Source of the DNA: Arthrobacter sp. M2012083
GTDB taxonomy: Bacteria; Actinomycetota; Actinomycetes; Actinomycetales; Micrococcaceae
DNA: 64,000 bases
Assembly (NCBI RefSeq): GCF_000281065.1
Contig: NZ_AKKK01000002.1
Span: 1 to 64,000 of the forward strand
Reading direction: 5' to 3'
Positions within the stretch are counted from its first letter, which is position 1. Each line of letters begins with the position of its first letter. The position numbers and the translations under genes are program-made. Under the pieces are notes generated by a model. It searched no databases and was not told where the DNA came from. It was given only the letters and a program-made list of their open reading frames with translations. Shown here in pieces: positions 18,103 through 27,915 of the stretch.

Positions 18103-18174
18103 ACTGTAGGGCTGCGCCGTAACATGCTTCAAAGGCTCGGAAACACCCGGTAACGCTGGGTAATCCAACGTCAC
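18103..18174 (-). promoter_or_regulatory. cysG-fpr promoter with tandem 20-bp-spaced activator boxes
   Basis: Read on the coding strand: box GTGACGTTGGATTACC (18174-18159), 4 bp, box GTTACCGGGTGTTTCC (18154-18139), then -35-like TTTGAA (18133-18128), 19 bp, and -10 TACAGT (18108-18103), six bases before the ATG. That distance predicts a leaderless mRNA. The same boxes, spacing, promoter and distance occur before the sulfite reductase gene (38285-38356). Binding just upstream of -35 suggests an activator; its identity is unknown. Confidence 0.75.
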
Positions 18175-18186
18175 ATAATTCCCGGC

Positions 18187-19002
18187 TTAGTTCGGGGAAA
18201 CACTGTCTTTTAGTGTCAGGTAATAGGCGCGCTGTTCCTTGCCCAGGTGCTCGATCGCGTAACGAAGCGCCGTCCGCGGCATGGTGGCTGCGTGTTCGTC
18301 GAGGAATGCCAACAGACGCTCGCGACTGCTGCGTCCGGCGTCGCGGACCCAACCGCCCACCGCTTTGTGGATGAGGTCTTCTTTGTCCTGAAGGAGGATC
18401 CCGGCGATGGCGAAGGTGTCATCCAATTGGCCTTCGCGAATGAACGCCGACGTCGCAACTATGGCCGTCCGGCGCTCCCACATGTTCTCCGAACGGGCCA
18501 GTTCGTACAGCGGATCCCGCGGCTTATCCATGAGCCAACCGCCCACCACGCGCCCCGCACCCAAATCCACCAGGTCCCAATTGTTGATGCGGTCGTGCCT
18601 GCGCAGATAGAGCTCGTACAGTTCCCTGCGGCGATCTTCCGTGGTCTTCTTTTTCTGCGCTTGAAGGGCCATGATCTTTACGGCTCCGGCTCGGGCCTCG
18701 TGGATATCCTCTTCCAAGAGCTTCTCGATCTCAGCCAGGGGCATGGCCGCGAACTCTTTGCCAAGCGTGAAAACCTCACCCATGCGGACGCCCAAGAAGA
18801 AATCACCCTCGGCGTAGTCGCCCTTGCCGGTCTTGAAGTACCGCTGGTATTTGGCCTGCTCCACATCGGATTGCCGTGCTTGGAGCCGTGCCAGGAACTC
18901 GACGGCGGTGGGCTGGGTACCCGGTGCCAGCGCGGCTTTGGGAGCCTTGGCTGTCTTGGGAGCCTTCCCGGCTTTGGGAGTCTTAGCAACCTTGGGGGTC
19001 AT
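18187..19002 (-). CDS. AlkD-like DNA alkylation repair protein
   Basis: A 271-residue all-helical protein; from about residue 45 onward it resembles HEAT-repeat DNA alkylation repair proteins, with NWDLVDLGAGRVVGGWL and RRTAIVATSAFIREG blocks characteristic of the family that excises bulky cationic alkylpurines. The first 30 residues are a Lys/Pro/Ala-rich tail built on PKxGKAPK/TAKAPK repeats, likely disordered and able to contact DNA. It follows glutaminase by 15 bp on the same strand. The cysG promoter starts just beyond its stop. Confidence 0.8.
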   Translation of the reverse strand: MTPKVAKTPKAGKAPKTAKAPKAALAPGTQPTAVEFLARLQARQSDVEQAKYQRYFKTGKGDYAEGDFFLGVRMGEVFTLGKEFAAMPLAEIEKLLEEDIHEARAGAVKIMALQAQKKKTTEDRRRELYELYLRRHDRINNWDLVDLGAGRVVGGWLMDKPRDPLYELARSENMWERRTAIVATSAFIREGQLDDTFAIAGILLQDKEDLIHKAVGGWVRDAGRSSRERLLAFLDEHAATMPRTALRYAIEHLGKEQRAYYLTLKDSVSPN

Positions 19003-19017
19003 TCATCAATAATGCGC

Positions 19018-19929
19018 CTAAAAGACCGACCAGCCAGTACGCGTGGTGAATTCGTCCAGCGCGGCCACGCCGGCCACGGAATTCCCGGACCGTCCCAGGC
19101 CAGGGCTCCACACACTGATGGAGCACTTGTTCGGTACCACGGCCACGATCCCTCCGCCCACGCCGCTCTTGCCAGGAAGGCCCACACGATACGCGAATTC
19201 GCCCGCGGCGTCGTACGTTCCGCAGGTAAGCATGACCGCGTTGATCCTCTTGGTCTGTGCCGGCGACAGCAAAAGGGTCCCGTCCGTTCCCAAGCCGTTG
19301 GCGGCCAGGAAACGGGTTGCGAGCGCCAGGTCTTCACACGTCATGGCCAGGGCGCACTGCTTTGCGTAGGAGTCCAGGACGTCATCCACCGGGTTCTCCA
19401 GGTTGCCGCAGCTCGCCAGGAAATGGGCCAAGGAGGCGTTTCGGTGGCTGTTGGCCAGTTCGGAATCGGCAACGTGGTGATCGGTGTCGATGCTTTCCTT
19501 GGTGGTCTCTTGCCGCATCAGATCCCTCACGGCGTGCGCGGCATTGCCTGTGATGCTGAGGAGCCTGTCCGTCACCACGATTGCGCCGGCGTTGATGAAG
19601 GGGTTCCGGGGGATCCCTTCCTCGCTTTCCAGCTGGATCAGCGAGTTGAACGGGTTGCCCGAGGGCTCCCGGAAGACGCGCTTCCAGATCCCGTCGCCGT
19701 CGAATGCCAATACCAAGGCGAGCGCAAAAACCTTGGAGATGCTTTGGATGGAGAAGTCCACGTGGGCGTCGCCGGCTGAATAGACCTCGCCGTCCCGGGT
19801 TGCCACGGAGATCCCGAATTGCTGGGGATCCACGGCCCCAAGCTGGGGGATGTAATCAGCAACGTTGCCCTGGCCAACATGCGGCTGCACAGCCCCGACG
19901 ATGTCGTCGAGGAGATTCTGGATGTCCAC
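19018..19929 (-). CDS. glsA: Glutaminase
   Basis: A 303-residue glutaminase of the serine-dependent beta-lactamase-like fold, hydrolysing glutamine to glutamate and ammonia. The SxxK pair is Ser63-x-x-Lys66 in IQSISKVFAL; NPFNSLIQLE and RNPFINAGAI further match GlsA. Length is typical of the bacterial family. Its start lies four bases after the PucR-type gene, so the two are co-transcribed, and an AnsP-like permease is divergent. Together they suggest amide amino acid uptake and deamidation. Confidence 0.92.
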   Translation of the reverse strand: MDIQNLLDDIVGAVQPHVGQGNVADYIPQLGAVDPQQFGISVATRDGEVYSAGDAHVDFSIQSISKVFALALVLAFDGDGIWKRVFREPSGNPFNSLIQLESEEGIPRNPFINAGAIVVTDRLLSITGNAAHAVRDLMRQETTKESIDTDHHVADSELANSHRNASLAHFLASCGNLENPVDDVLDSYAKQCALAMTCEDLALATRFLAANGLGTDGTLLLSPAQTKRINAVMLTCGTYDAAGEFAYRVGLPGKSGVGGGIVAVVPNKCSISVWSPGLGRSGNSVAGVAALDEFTTRTGWSVF

Positions 19930-19933
19930 GCTT

Positions 19934-21580
19934 CTAGCCCTTGGTCCCTGCGTAGGTCCAAAGCCTGATCTGAAGGTGCGCCAGGAGGCGTTCGTCTGCG
20001 GATTGCAGGTCCAGTCCCGCCACTTCGCAGGCGCGGCGGAGCCTGTAGTGGACTGTGTTGCGGTGGACGGCGAGTTCCTCGGCGCAGCGGTTCACGTCGC
20101 CAAAGAACTCCAGGTAGGTCAGCAGCGTCAATGCGAATTCAGGGTAGCGGCTGCACAGCCGGGTGATTCCGGCGTGACGCAGGGTGGTCCGTGACTCCAG
20201 CAGCTCCAGCAACTCCCTGGTGAGGACCGTTGTTTCCACGTCGCTGTACGAGGCCACGCGAACCTGGGGAGTTGACTCCATGACTTTGAGGACGCTGCGC
20301 ACGTGATCAAGGGTGGCGTGCAAGGCGTCCAGACGCGGAACGATGGGACCAACTGCTGCCTGCACTTGAAAGTGGAGGTGGGTGGTGGCGTCACGAACAA
20401 TCGTGTTGACCAGCCTGTTGATGGCAGGAAGGGACTTTAGTGGGTCCAGGTCGGGAAGGATGATGGCCGTTTCCATCCCGAGTGCCCCGACCACTGCGCC
20501 TGGCCTGTACGCTGCAGCGTGAATTGATGCCACCTTGGAAAGTTCTCCCCTGCGGAGTTGGAGGCCAGCGGCGCTCTGGCTCAATCCGCCCGCGGAGATC
20601 AGGACCAGGGCTGCTGGTTTTGATGGATCAATCCCTGCGGACTGGGCCTGCGAATGCACCTGCGCCGTGCCGCTCAGGAGGCTCGAGACCCGGTCCTCGC
20701 GCATGGATTGGGACTGTTCGTTACGGTGCCGGACCAGTTCGATCGCTGCGTGGCGGGCGGCTCCCACCATGATCCGGTCCGTGTTGGCCGCCAAGGGTTC
20801 AGCACCTTCCTGCAACCAGATGTACCCCATCACACGGCTGCCGGCATGGATACCTATGGCTACGCGTTCCCGAAGACCCGCATCCACATTGGCTTCCACA
20901 TGAACAGGCGCCTCAGTAGCCTGCAGGTGCTTGTAAACGCCTGATTCCTTGAGCAATTTCTGGTATTTCTCGGGCCCCCGCCGCGCCAGGATGGACAGCC
21001 TGCGGAGTTCATCAACGTCATTGGACGCCGGCGAGTAAGCAAGCACCTTATTGCCCGGATCTTCGATAACCACATGGCCGTTGGTTAGCGTGGCGGTTGT
21101 TTGGGCGATCGCAAACAGGTCCCGATGCACTGACGTGGCGCTTTCGCCGGGTACATCGCTGAAGCGGCCGTCGTTCTTGAGGACATCGTTTTCGCGGACC
21201 CTGTCCAGCGCAACGCTTTCGAACTTGTCCCACCGCAAGCCCGGAGCGACCGCCACCAGTCCAACGCCCGTGGGTCGCAGTAACTCAGCTGCGGCTTCCA
21301 ACTCGCGTTCGTTGCCCTTTACCGCGACTGCCGTGGGACGGTCGGCAACAATCCTGCGAAGGGCCGGGAGCGCCGCGCGTCCCCGGGCGCCGATGAGCAT
21401 GACCAATGCCCCCGGGCGGATCGCATCGTCGTCTTCGGCGTCAACAATGACTGTTTCGCGAACGTTTCTGTTGTCCTCTGCCGGAGCCAGCAGCAACCGT
21501 GCGTTGTGGACGCCCAGGTCTTCAAGGACATCGCTCAATAAGGTGACGACGCCGTCGTCGTCAATTTCCAGGGCTTTCAA
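19934..21580 (-). CDS. PucR-family regulator upstream of glutaminase
   Basis: A 548-residue regulator with an N-terminal PucR-like sensory region, a middle CdaR/GGDEF-like region and a C-terminal helix-turn-helix (about 480-540, with [16 protein letters not shown]). It is longer than the PucR at 10369 but has the same C-terminal domain. It forms an operon with glsA and is divergent from the AnsP-like permease and the amino acid decarboxylase, placing it as their likely regulator. Confidence 0.82.
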   Translation of the reverse strand: MKALEIDDDGVVTLLSDVLEDLGVHNARLLLAPAEDNRNVRETVIVDAEDDDAIRPGALVMLIGARGRAALPALRRIVADRPTAVAVKGNERELEAAAELLRPTGVGLVAVAPGLRWDKFESVALDRVRENDVLKNDGRFSDVPGESATSVHRDLFAIAQTTATLTNGHVVIEDPGNKVLAYSPASNDVDELRRLSILARRGPEKYQKLLKESGVYKHLQATEAPVHVEANVDAGLRERVAIGIHAGSRVMGYIWLQEGAEPLAANTDRIMVGAARHAAIELVRHRNEQSQSMREDRVSSLLSGTAQVHSQAQSAGIDPSKPAALVLISAGGLSQSAAGLQLRRGELSKVASIHAAAYRPGAVVGALGMETAIILPDLDPLKSLPAINRLVNTIVRDATTHLHFQVQAAVGPIVPRLDALHATLDHVRSVLKVMESTPQVRVASYSDVETTVLTRELLELLESRTTLRHAGITRLCSRYPEFALTLLTYLEFFGDVNRCAEELAVHRNTVHYRLRRACEVAGLDLQSADERLLAHLQIRLWTYAGTKG

Positions 21581-21923
21581 CGAAGCTATCGCTTCCTCTC
21601 CTCATCAGTTCACGGCAGCACGACGCTCCCTCGCCATTGAGGGGCTCCGCCGGTACATGTACGCAGGCACGCACAGCGAGAAACATTACCGGCCCTTCAG
21701 AACACCAGTGTTGTCCCCCCGGCACAAGAGCCGGGCCATGAATTTGGTTCGCCAGCCAATTTGTTGGCAACGGTGTCCACCTAGAGTTGGTGACTGTCCC
21801 AAACACCACAAAGAACTGCCTGCAGCGCGGCCAATTCCAGCCGTAGCCGGCCGGCAGTCCTGCCCCATGTTTTGGAGTATTGAGCCACCTGAAGTGGCAC
21901 CGGAGTCAAAGGAGACCCCAGAA
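21581..21923. other. Intergenic region between divergent pucR-glsA and permease
   Basis: 343 bp without a convincing gene, although one plus-strand frame stays open through it into the permease. It holds the divergent promoters. The AT-richer stretch around 21735-21775, with GCCAGCCAATTTGTTGGC nearly palindromic (CCAAtttgTTGG), is the best operator candidate for the PucR protein. No riboswitch or terminator is evident. Confidence 0.45.
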
Positions 21924-23402
21924 GTGATACCCACCCCTGCGTCTACAAGAACCCTTCCGTCCCCAACCGGCCTGGCCGTCGAGACGACGTCGAACGCTTT
22001 CGCCCAAGAGGAAGCCGGCTACCGGAAGACCCTCAAGCCCCGGCAGATCCAGATGATCGCCATCGGCGGTGCGATCGGTACCGGGCTCTTCATGGGCGCC
22101 GGCGGCCGCCTTAACGGATCCGGGCCGGCGCTGGTACTGGTCTACGCCGTATGCGGATTCTTTGCGTTCCTGATCCTCCGGGCACTGGGCGAGTTGGTGC
22201 TGTACCGTCCTACGTCGGGCTCGTTCGTTTCCTACGCCCGGGAGTTCTACGGCGAGAAGATGGCATACACCGCCGGTTGGCTCTACTTCCTGAACTGGGC
22301 CATGACCTCCATTGTGGACGTCACCGCGGTTGCCCTGTATGTGAAGTTCTGGGGCCAGTACTGGGCAGCCATCAACGACATCCCGCAGTGGCTGATCGCC
22401 CTGATCGCTTTGGTAGTGGTGCTCTCCTTGAACCTGGTGTCCGTGAAGATCTTCGGCGAGATGGAATTCTGGTTCGCTTTGATCAAGGTGGGCGCCCTGG
22501 TGGCATTCCTGGCGGTTGGCATCTGCTTCATCGTCTTTGGCGGCCGGACCGATGTGGGCGTCCCCGGGTTCAACGTCATTGCAGAGAACGGCGGCATGTT
22601 CCCCACCGGGGCTGTTGCGCCGCTCCTCGCCATCAGCGGTGTGGTGTTTGCCTATGCTGCCGTGGAACTTGTGGGAACCGCGGCCGGCGAAACTGCCAAC
22701 CCGCACAAGGTGATGCCCAAAGCCGTGAACACCGTGGTGATCCGTATTGGAATCTTCTACGTAGGCTCGGTCCTGTTGCTTTCTCTCCTGCTTCCCTTCA
22801 CGTCCTACAAATCGGGTGAGTCACCGTTTGTCACGTTCTTCTCGCACCTCGGGGATCCGCAGGCCGGAGCCATCTCCGCATCCGTGATGAACTTCGTGGT
22901 CCTCACCGCAGCGCTCTCCAGCCTCAACGCCGGCCTCTATTCCACCGGCCGTATCCTCCGCTCCATGGCGGTGAACGGCTCGGCTCCGCAGTTCACGGGA
23001 CGGATCAGCGCGTCCGGCGTGCCCTATGGCGGCATCCTGCTCACGGCCATCATTACCTTGGTGGGTGTTGGATTGAACGCCGTCGTCCCGTCGCAGGTCT
23101 TTGAGATCGTGCTGGAAATCTCGGCGGTGGGCATCATCGGCGGCTGGGCCACCATCATGCTCTGCCACATCAAGCTCCAATCATGGGTGCGCAGCGGCAA
23201 AGTTGTCCGGCCGGCGTTCCGGCTGTTCGGAGCGCCATTCACCTCCTACCTCACTCTCGGATTCCTGGCGTTCGTGCTGGTCACCATGGGGTTCTCGGAG
23301 ACGGGCCGCTGGGTGCTGGCTTCATTGCTGGTCCTGGCACCGCTGCTGGTGGCAGGTTGGTATGCCTATCGCGGCCGTATAAGCGCTGCCCGGACGTCCT
23401 AG
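21924..23402 (+). CDS. Amino acid permease, AnsP-like
   Basis: A GTG at 21924 preceded by AAAGGAG at 9 bases gives 492 residues. About 12 membrane helices follow a 35-residue cytoplasmic tail; [18 protein letters not shown] and [19 protein letters not shown] are hallmarks of the AAT group of APC permeases. The [18 protein letters not shown] block resembles L-asparagine permeases (AnsP). Seven bases later the decarboxylase frame opens, so the two probably form an operon. A basic amino acid substrate is an alternative, given the decarboxylase. Confidence 0.85.
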   Translation: MIPTPASTRTLPSPTGLAVETTSNAFAQEEAGYRKTLKPRQIQMIAIGGAIGTGLFMGAGGRLNGSGPALVLVYAVCGFFAFLILRALGELVLYRPTSGSFVSYAREFYGEKMAYTAGWLYFLNWAMTSIVDVTAVALYVKFWGQYWAAINDIPQWLIALIALVVVLSLNLVSVKIFGEMEFWFALIKVGALVAFLAVGICFIVFGGRTDVGVPGFNVIAENGGMFPTGAVAPLLAISGVVFAYAAVELVGTAAGETANPHKVMPKAVNTVVIRIGIFYVGSVLLLSLLLPFTSYKSGESPFVTFFSHLGDPQAGAISASVMNFVVLTAALSSLNAGLYSTGRILRSMAVNGSAPQFTGRISASGVPYGGILLTAIITLVGVGLNAVVPSQVFEIVLEISAVGIIGGWATIMLCHIKLQSWVRSGKVVRPAFRLFGAPFTSYLTLGFLAFVLVTMGFSETGRWVLASLLVLAPLLVAGWYAYRGRISAARTS

Positions 23403-23430
23403 ATACATCTTGAGTTTGAAAGTGAAACAC

Positions 23431-26148
23431 ATGAGCAACCCTTCCCCATCCCTGAAAATCGGCACTCCCAGCCGGGCTTGGCGGTCCCGTGCCGATGCGT
23501 GGGAATTCCTGGGATACGCCCTCCGGCAGCTCGCGTCCGCCCGACACCGGGAGTCCGGCCTGCTGTCCCAGATCGACCGGACTCTTGCCCTCCTGATGTC
23601 GGTGGAACCGTATTGGGCGGAACCGGGAGTCGGCGCCGTGGCCCGGTTGCGCCAGTTGATCGACGACGGCGAACACGAGGCCGCGCTCCAGCTTCTGGGC
23701 GGTTTGTCCCACCTTCCGCTCGCCTCTTTGGGGGAAACTGCTGCGGCGCCGCGCGGTGAGGTGGTGGACGAGGAAGTTGTTGACCAGCCCGAGCCGGTTG
23801 AGCGGCCACGCTTTGAGGTAGTGGTGGTTGACACGGTCGACCTTGACGAAGCCGAAGCACTGAAGAACACCATGGCTGCGCAGCGGCGTCCTTCTGATGC
23901 TTTCACTTACACCGTCAACGTGGTTCCCAGCTACGAAGATGCTTTGGTCGCCGTCATGTTGAACCCCGCTATCCAAGCTGTTGTCCTTCGCCCGGGCTTC
24001 GCACTCCGCAGTTCACGTCTGCTGGGCAGCGACCTCCGACGCTTCCTGGCCCGGCATACCTCAGCCGACCTGCAGGAATCGCGGCCCATCAGGCGGATCC
24101 TTGGGCTGGCCGACGCTCTCTCAGCGCTTCGGCCCGAGCTGGACGTCTACCTGGTTGCAGGGGTCTCCATCGAATCGCTCGCGGGCTCCCTTACCAGGAA
24201 GTTCCGGCGGATCTTCCGCAGGCAGGATCATTTGGACCTGCATCTGTCTCTACTTTCCGGGGTGGCGGAACGCTACGAAACCCCGTTCTTTACCGCGCTG
24301 CAGGACTACAGCCGTCGCCCGGCCAGCGTCTTCCACGCCCTGCCGATTTCCAGGGGGGCTTCCGTCGGGAGTTCGCCCTGGATCCGGGACATGGCCGATT
24401 TTTATGGGATAAACCTGCTGTTGGCCGAAACCTCCGCCACCTCAGGCGGGCTGGACTCACTGCTCGATCCCCACGGATCCATCAAGCGGGCCCAGGAGCT
24501 GGCCGCCCGCGCGTTCGGGGCACAGCGAACCTACTTCGTCACCAACGGCACGTCCACGGCCAACAAGATCGTGCATCAATCGCTGCTTGCTCCCGGCGAC
24601 GTTGTCTTGGTGGACCGCAACTGCCACAAGTCGCACCACTACGCCTTCGTACTCGCCGGTGCCCGCGTTTCGTACCTGGACGCCTACCCCTTGGACAAGT
24701 ACGCCTTTTATGGCGCTGTGCCACTGGCGAGCCTGAAACGCAGGCTCCTGGAATACCGGCGGGCAGGCAGGCTCCATGAAGTGAAGATGGTGACCCTGAC
24801 CAACTGCACTTTTGACGGTGTTGTCTACGACGTCGAAAGGGTCATGGAGGAATGCCTGGCCATCAAACCGGATTTGGTCTTCCTCTGGGACGAGGCGTGG
24901 TTTGCCTTCGCCCGCTCCCATCCCGTGTACCGCCGTCGAACCGGCATGGCAGCTGCTGCCGCTTTGGAGGCCTCGTTCCACAGCCCTGCCTACGCTGCCC
25001 GGTACGCCGAACAGGCCGCCGCCCTGCGCGACCCGGTCACCGGTGAACCCGTGGAGGACGACGCCTGGCTCACCACCCGGCTTATTCCTGATCCGGCGAA
25101 GGCGCGGATCCGGGTCTACGCCACGCAGTCCACGCATAAGACACTGACATCCTTGCGGCAGGGTTCAATGATCCACGTGTTTGACCAGGATTTCGCCGAC
25201 TCCAACCAGGAGTCGTTCCGCGAGGCTTACATGACGCACACGTCCACCTCACCCAACTACCAGATTCTGGCCTCCTTGGATATCGGAAGACGACAGGTGG
25301 AACTGGAAGGATTCGGCCTGGTTCAGCGGCAATCCGACCTTGCGGTATCCGTGGCCCAGGCTGTTGCGAGGCACCCCCTGCTCAAGAAGTACTTCCGGGT
25401 GCTGACCTCGCGGGACCTCATCGGCGGGCAATACCGCGAAACCGGCTCCAGCATGCCGCTACGGGACGGGCTGGCTGAGCTGGAGGATGCCTGGCAGCGG
25501 GACGAGTTCGTCATCGATCCCAGCCGCCTCACACTGGACATCAGCAAAACAGGGATCGACGGCGATACTTTCCGTCACAGCTACCTCATGGACGATCACG
25601 GTATCCAGGTGAACAAAACGTCCCGGAACACTGTGCTGTTCATGACCAACATCGGCACCTCCCGCAGCTCCGTGGCCTACCTGATCGAGGTTCTGGTGAA
25701 GCTTGCCGAGAGTTTTGATAATCCACATCCTGCGGCGCGGCAGCGGACGATTCCCCCGGAGACCGATGCGCCCCGCCCGACTCCCCCGCTCCCCGACTTC
25801 AGCACGTTCGCCGCGCGCTTCCGCGTTGACGATGCCTGCGAGGACGGGGATATCCGGGCCGCGTACTTTGAGAGCTACAAGCCCGATTCCACTGTGTACC
25901 TGTCCGCAGCTGAGGTAGCTGCGGCGGTTTCCTCGAGACAGGAAGTGGTCTCGGCAGGTTTCGTCACGCCGTATCCCCCGGGCTTCCCCATCCTTGTCCC
26001 GGGCCAAGTCATTACACGGCAGACGCTCGAATTCATGGATGCCCTGGACACCCGCGAAATTCACGGGTTCGATCACGAACGAGGGTATCGGGTGTTCGTT
26101 GAGCCTGTATCGTTTTCGGCTGCCGGGCTGGCGGCGGTTGCTTCCTAG
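23431..26148 (+). CDS. Orn/Lys/Arg decarboxylase, long form
   Basis: Starting at ATG 23431 (an upstream TTG at 23410 is in frame), the protein has 905 residues. The first 130 residues are a helical domain, followed by a response-regulator-like wing domain, the PLP major domain (about 330-640) and a C-terminal domain. Schiff-base Lys570 lies in ATQSTHKTLTSLRQGS, and the acidic PLP contact is in FLWDEAWFAF. It belongs to the fold-type I Orn/Lys/Arg decarboxylases but is about 150 residues longer than E. coli SpeC/AdiA. Substrate is not clear; with the linked permease it could make putrescine, cadaverine or agmatine. Confidence 0.8.
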   Translation: MSNPSPSLKIGTPSRAWRSRADAWEFLGYALRQLASARHRESGLLSQIDRTLALLMSVEPYWAEPGVGAVARLRQLIDDGEHEAALQLLGGLSHLPLASLGETAAAPRGEVVDEEVVDQPEPVERPRFEVVVVDTVDLDEAEALKNTMAAQRRPSDAFTYTVNVVPSYEDALVAVMLNPAIQAVVLRPGFALRSSRLLGSDLRRFLARHTSADLQESRPIRRILGLADALSALRPELDVYLVAGVSIESLAGSLTRKFRRIFRRQDHLDLHLSLLSGVAERYETPFFTALQDYSRRPASVFHALPISRGASVGSSPWIRDMADFYGINLLLAETSATSGGLDSLLDPHGSIKRAQELAARAFGAQRTYFVTNGTSTANKIVHQSLLAPGDVVLVDRNCHKSHHYAFVLAGARVSYLDAYPLDKYAFYGAVPLASLKRRLLEYRRAGRLHEVKMVTLTNCTFDGVVYDVERVMEECLAIKPDLVFLWDEAWFAFARSHPVYRRRTGMAAAAALEASFHSPAYAARYAEQAAALRDPVTGEPVEDDAWLTTRLIPDPAKARIRVYATQSTHKTLTSLRQGSMIHVFDQDFADSNQESFREAYMTHTSTSPNYQILASLDIGRRQVELEGFGLVQRQSDLAVSVAQAVARHPLLKKYFRVLTSRDLIGGQYRETGSSMPLRDGLAELEDAWQRDEFVIDPSRLTLDISKTGIDGDTFRHSYLMDDHGIQVNKTSRNTVLFMTNIGTSRSSVAYLIEVLVKLAESFDNPHPAARQRTIPPETDAPRPTPPLPDFSTFAARFRVDDACEDGDIRAAYFESYKPDSTVYLSAAEVAAAVSSRQEVVSAGFVTPYPPGFPILVPGQVITRQTLEFMDALDTREIHGFDHERGYRVFVEPVSFSAAGLAAVAS

Positions 26149-26155
26149 GGTTAGG

Positions 26156-27193
26156 TCACGGCCTGGGTCCCCATCCGAAGGCCGGAGCGATGTGCTTCGC
26201 GACGTTGCCCAACAGCTTGGCGTTGTAGTCCACGCCCAGCTGGTTGGGCACTGTGAGCAGGACAGTGTCGGCCGCCTGGACTGCGGCGTCCTTGGCCAGC
26301 TCCTCCGCCAGGGCGTCGGGCTCGCCGATGTAGCTCTTCCCAAAACGGGACAAAGCGCCGTCGAGAATTCCCACCTGGTCCTGGCTGTCAGCTTGGGCGC
26401 GGAGCCCGAAGTAGTGGTTGTCGACGTCGTCCACAAGGGGGATCACGCTGCGGCTCACGGAAATCCTGGGTTCAAAGTCGTGTCCGGCTGCTGCCCACGC
26501 CTCGCGGAACATCTGGATCTGCTCTGCCTGCAGTTCGTCGAAGGGCACACCCGTGTCCTCGGTGAGGAGAGTGGAACTCATGAGGTTCATGCCCTGCTCG
26601 GCTGCCCAGACGGCTGTTTTCCGTGTTCCAGCGCCCCACCAGATCCGCTGTGGCAGGCTTGGTGACTGAGGCTGTATAGGCAGCAAACCCGTGGCTCCGC
26701 CGGCGTAATGGGGATCCGCTTCGGCAACGCCGTGCCCGGCAATGGCTCTGCGGAACAGGGCTGTGTGCCGGCGGGCCATATCGCCGCCGTCCTCGCCGTC
26801 TTCAGGGACGTACCCGAAGTTCGCGGCACCGTTACGTGCTGGTTCGGGTGAACCACGGCTCACTCCGAGTTGCAGACGGCCGTCACTGATGAGGTCCGTG
26901 GCTGCTGCTTCTTCGGCCATGTACAGCGGGTTCTCGTAGCGCATGTCGATCACGCCGGTGCCCATTTCAATGCGCGTGGTTCGGGCTGCTATGGCTGCAA
27001 GCAACGGGAACGGCGAGGCCTGCTGCCGGGCAAAGTGGTGGACGCGGAAGAACGCACCGTCGATGCCCAGTTCCTCGGATGCAACAGCCAGCTCGATTGC
27101 CTGTTTCAGGGCTTCGCCAGCCGTGGGTACCAAGGAGCCCGGGACACGTGCCCAATGTCCGAAGGAAAGAAAACCGATCCGTTTGTTGTGCAT
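26156..27193 (-). CDS. LLM-class flavin-dependent oxidoreductase
   Basis: The ATG at 27193 gives 345 residues beginning MHNKRIGFLSFGHW. The fold is luciferase-like (bacterial luciferase/alkanal monooxygenase), recognisable by GVSRGSPEP, RIWWGAGTRKTAVWAAEQGMN and the LLTVPNQLG end. Such enzymes use FMN or F420; which one is not visible. It follows a RibD-C-type reductase by 35 bp on the same strand, so the two may act on related substrates, but no pathway is identifiable. Confidence 0.8.
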   Translation of the reverse strand: MHNKRIGFLSFGHWARVPGSLVPTAGEALKQAIELAVASEELGIDGAFFRVHHFARQQASPFPLLAAIAARTTRIEMGTGVIDMRYENPLYMAEEAAATDLISDGRLQLGVSRGSPEPARNGAANFGYVPEDGEDGGDMARRHTALFRRAIAGHGVAEADPHYAGGATGLLPIQPQSPSLPQRIWWGAGTRKTAVWAAEQGMNLMSSTLLTEDTGVPFDELQAEQIQMFREAWAAAGHDFEPRISVSRSVIPLVDDVDNHYFGLRAQADSQDQVGILDGALSRFGKSYIGEPDALAEELAKDAAVQAADTVLLTVPNQLGVDYNAKLLGNVAKHIAPAFGWGPRP

Positions 27194-27228
27194 GTTCGGG
27201 ACAACACGTCGAGGGGTGCGGGAATTCC

Positions 27229-27786
27229 TCAATCAGCCCGTCGATAGTGCATGGCCACCGCGCCGTTGGTAAGCGGCTCCGTCGAAACCAGCTCCAGGCG
27301 TCGGGTGCCGGGCAGTCCGCCCTGATAAAGGGTGGGGCCGTGACCGGCGATCATGGGGTGGACGAGGAATTTGTACTCATCGATCAGACCTAATCGGTCC
27401 AGTTCCGTGGCAAGCTTGCCGCTGCCCACAAGCACCCCGTCGGGAGTCTTGTCTTTGAGTTCCTGCACGGCGGTGCGAAGGTCGCCCACGACGTGGTGGC
27501 TGTTGTTCCACTGGAAGTCGCTCCGCGTCGCTGACACGACGTACTTGGGCTTGGCCTCCAGCTTGATCGCCCACTCAAGCAAGGCTGGCGGCGCATCCAC
27601 CTCGCGACGGGCAACCAACGGCCAATAGTCCTCCATCATTTCGTACGTAATGCGGCCCCAGAGCATGGCGCCGCTTTGGTCCAGAAGGCGGGTGAAGTGG
27701 GCGTGCGTCTCGTCGTCGGCGATGCCCTCCCGATGGTCGACGCAACCATCAAGCGTGACGTTGATGCTGAACGTTAGAAGGCCCAT
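27229..27786 (-). CDS. Dihydrofolate reductase-like (RibD C-terminal domain) protein
   Basis: A 185-residue single-domain NADPH reductase-like protein; FSINVTLDGCVDH at the start, MLWGRITYEMMEDYWP and VLVGSGKLATELDRLGLIDEY are typical of the RibD-C/DHFR-like family of unknown substrate. It is first in a two-gene unit with the LLM oxidoreductase and divergent from the copper-type operon, with about 55 bp to the CsoR-like dyad. Not a housekeeping folate or riboflavin gene by context. Confidence 0.8.
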   Translation of the reverse strand: MGLLTFSINVTLDGCVDHREGIADDETHAHFTRLLDQSGAMLWGRITYEMMEDYWPLVARREVDAPPALLEWAIKLEAKPKYVVSATRSDFQWNNSHHVVGDLRTAVQELKDKTPDGVLVGSGKLATELDRLGLIDEYKFLVHPMIAGHGPTLYQGGLPGTRRLELVSTEPLTNGAVAMHYRRAD

Positions 27787-27841
27787 TCGACGATTCTAGG
27801 CTTCGACGGCAAATAGGCATAGAGTATGAATTTGTCGAAAC

Positions 27842-27862
27842 GCATACCCACCCGGGGTATGC
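27842..27862. promoter_or_regulatory. CsoR-like metal-responsive operator
   Basis: GCATACCC-ACCCG-GGGTATGC, perfect 8-bp arms, centred about 65 bp before the DUF6153 gene. ATACCC...GGGTAT dyads are typical of CsoR/RcnR-family copper repressors. No csoR gene is in the window, so the repressor would act in trans. Confidence 0.65.
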
Positions 27863-27915
27863 TCGTCCTGTCTCGATAGCGGTGAATGTAAGACGGAAGG
27901 AGGTGGTTGAGCATC

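Noticed and set aside
21051..21923. N-terminal extension of the AnsP-like permease frame
   Set aside because: It lies antisense to the PucR gene and over the promoter; GTG 21924 has a proper ribosome site and gives the family length.
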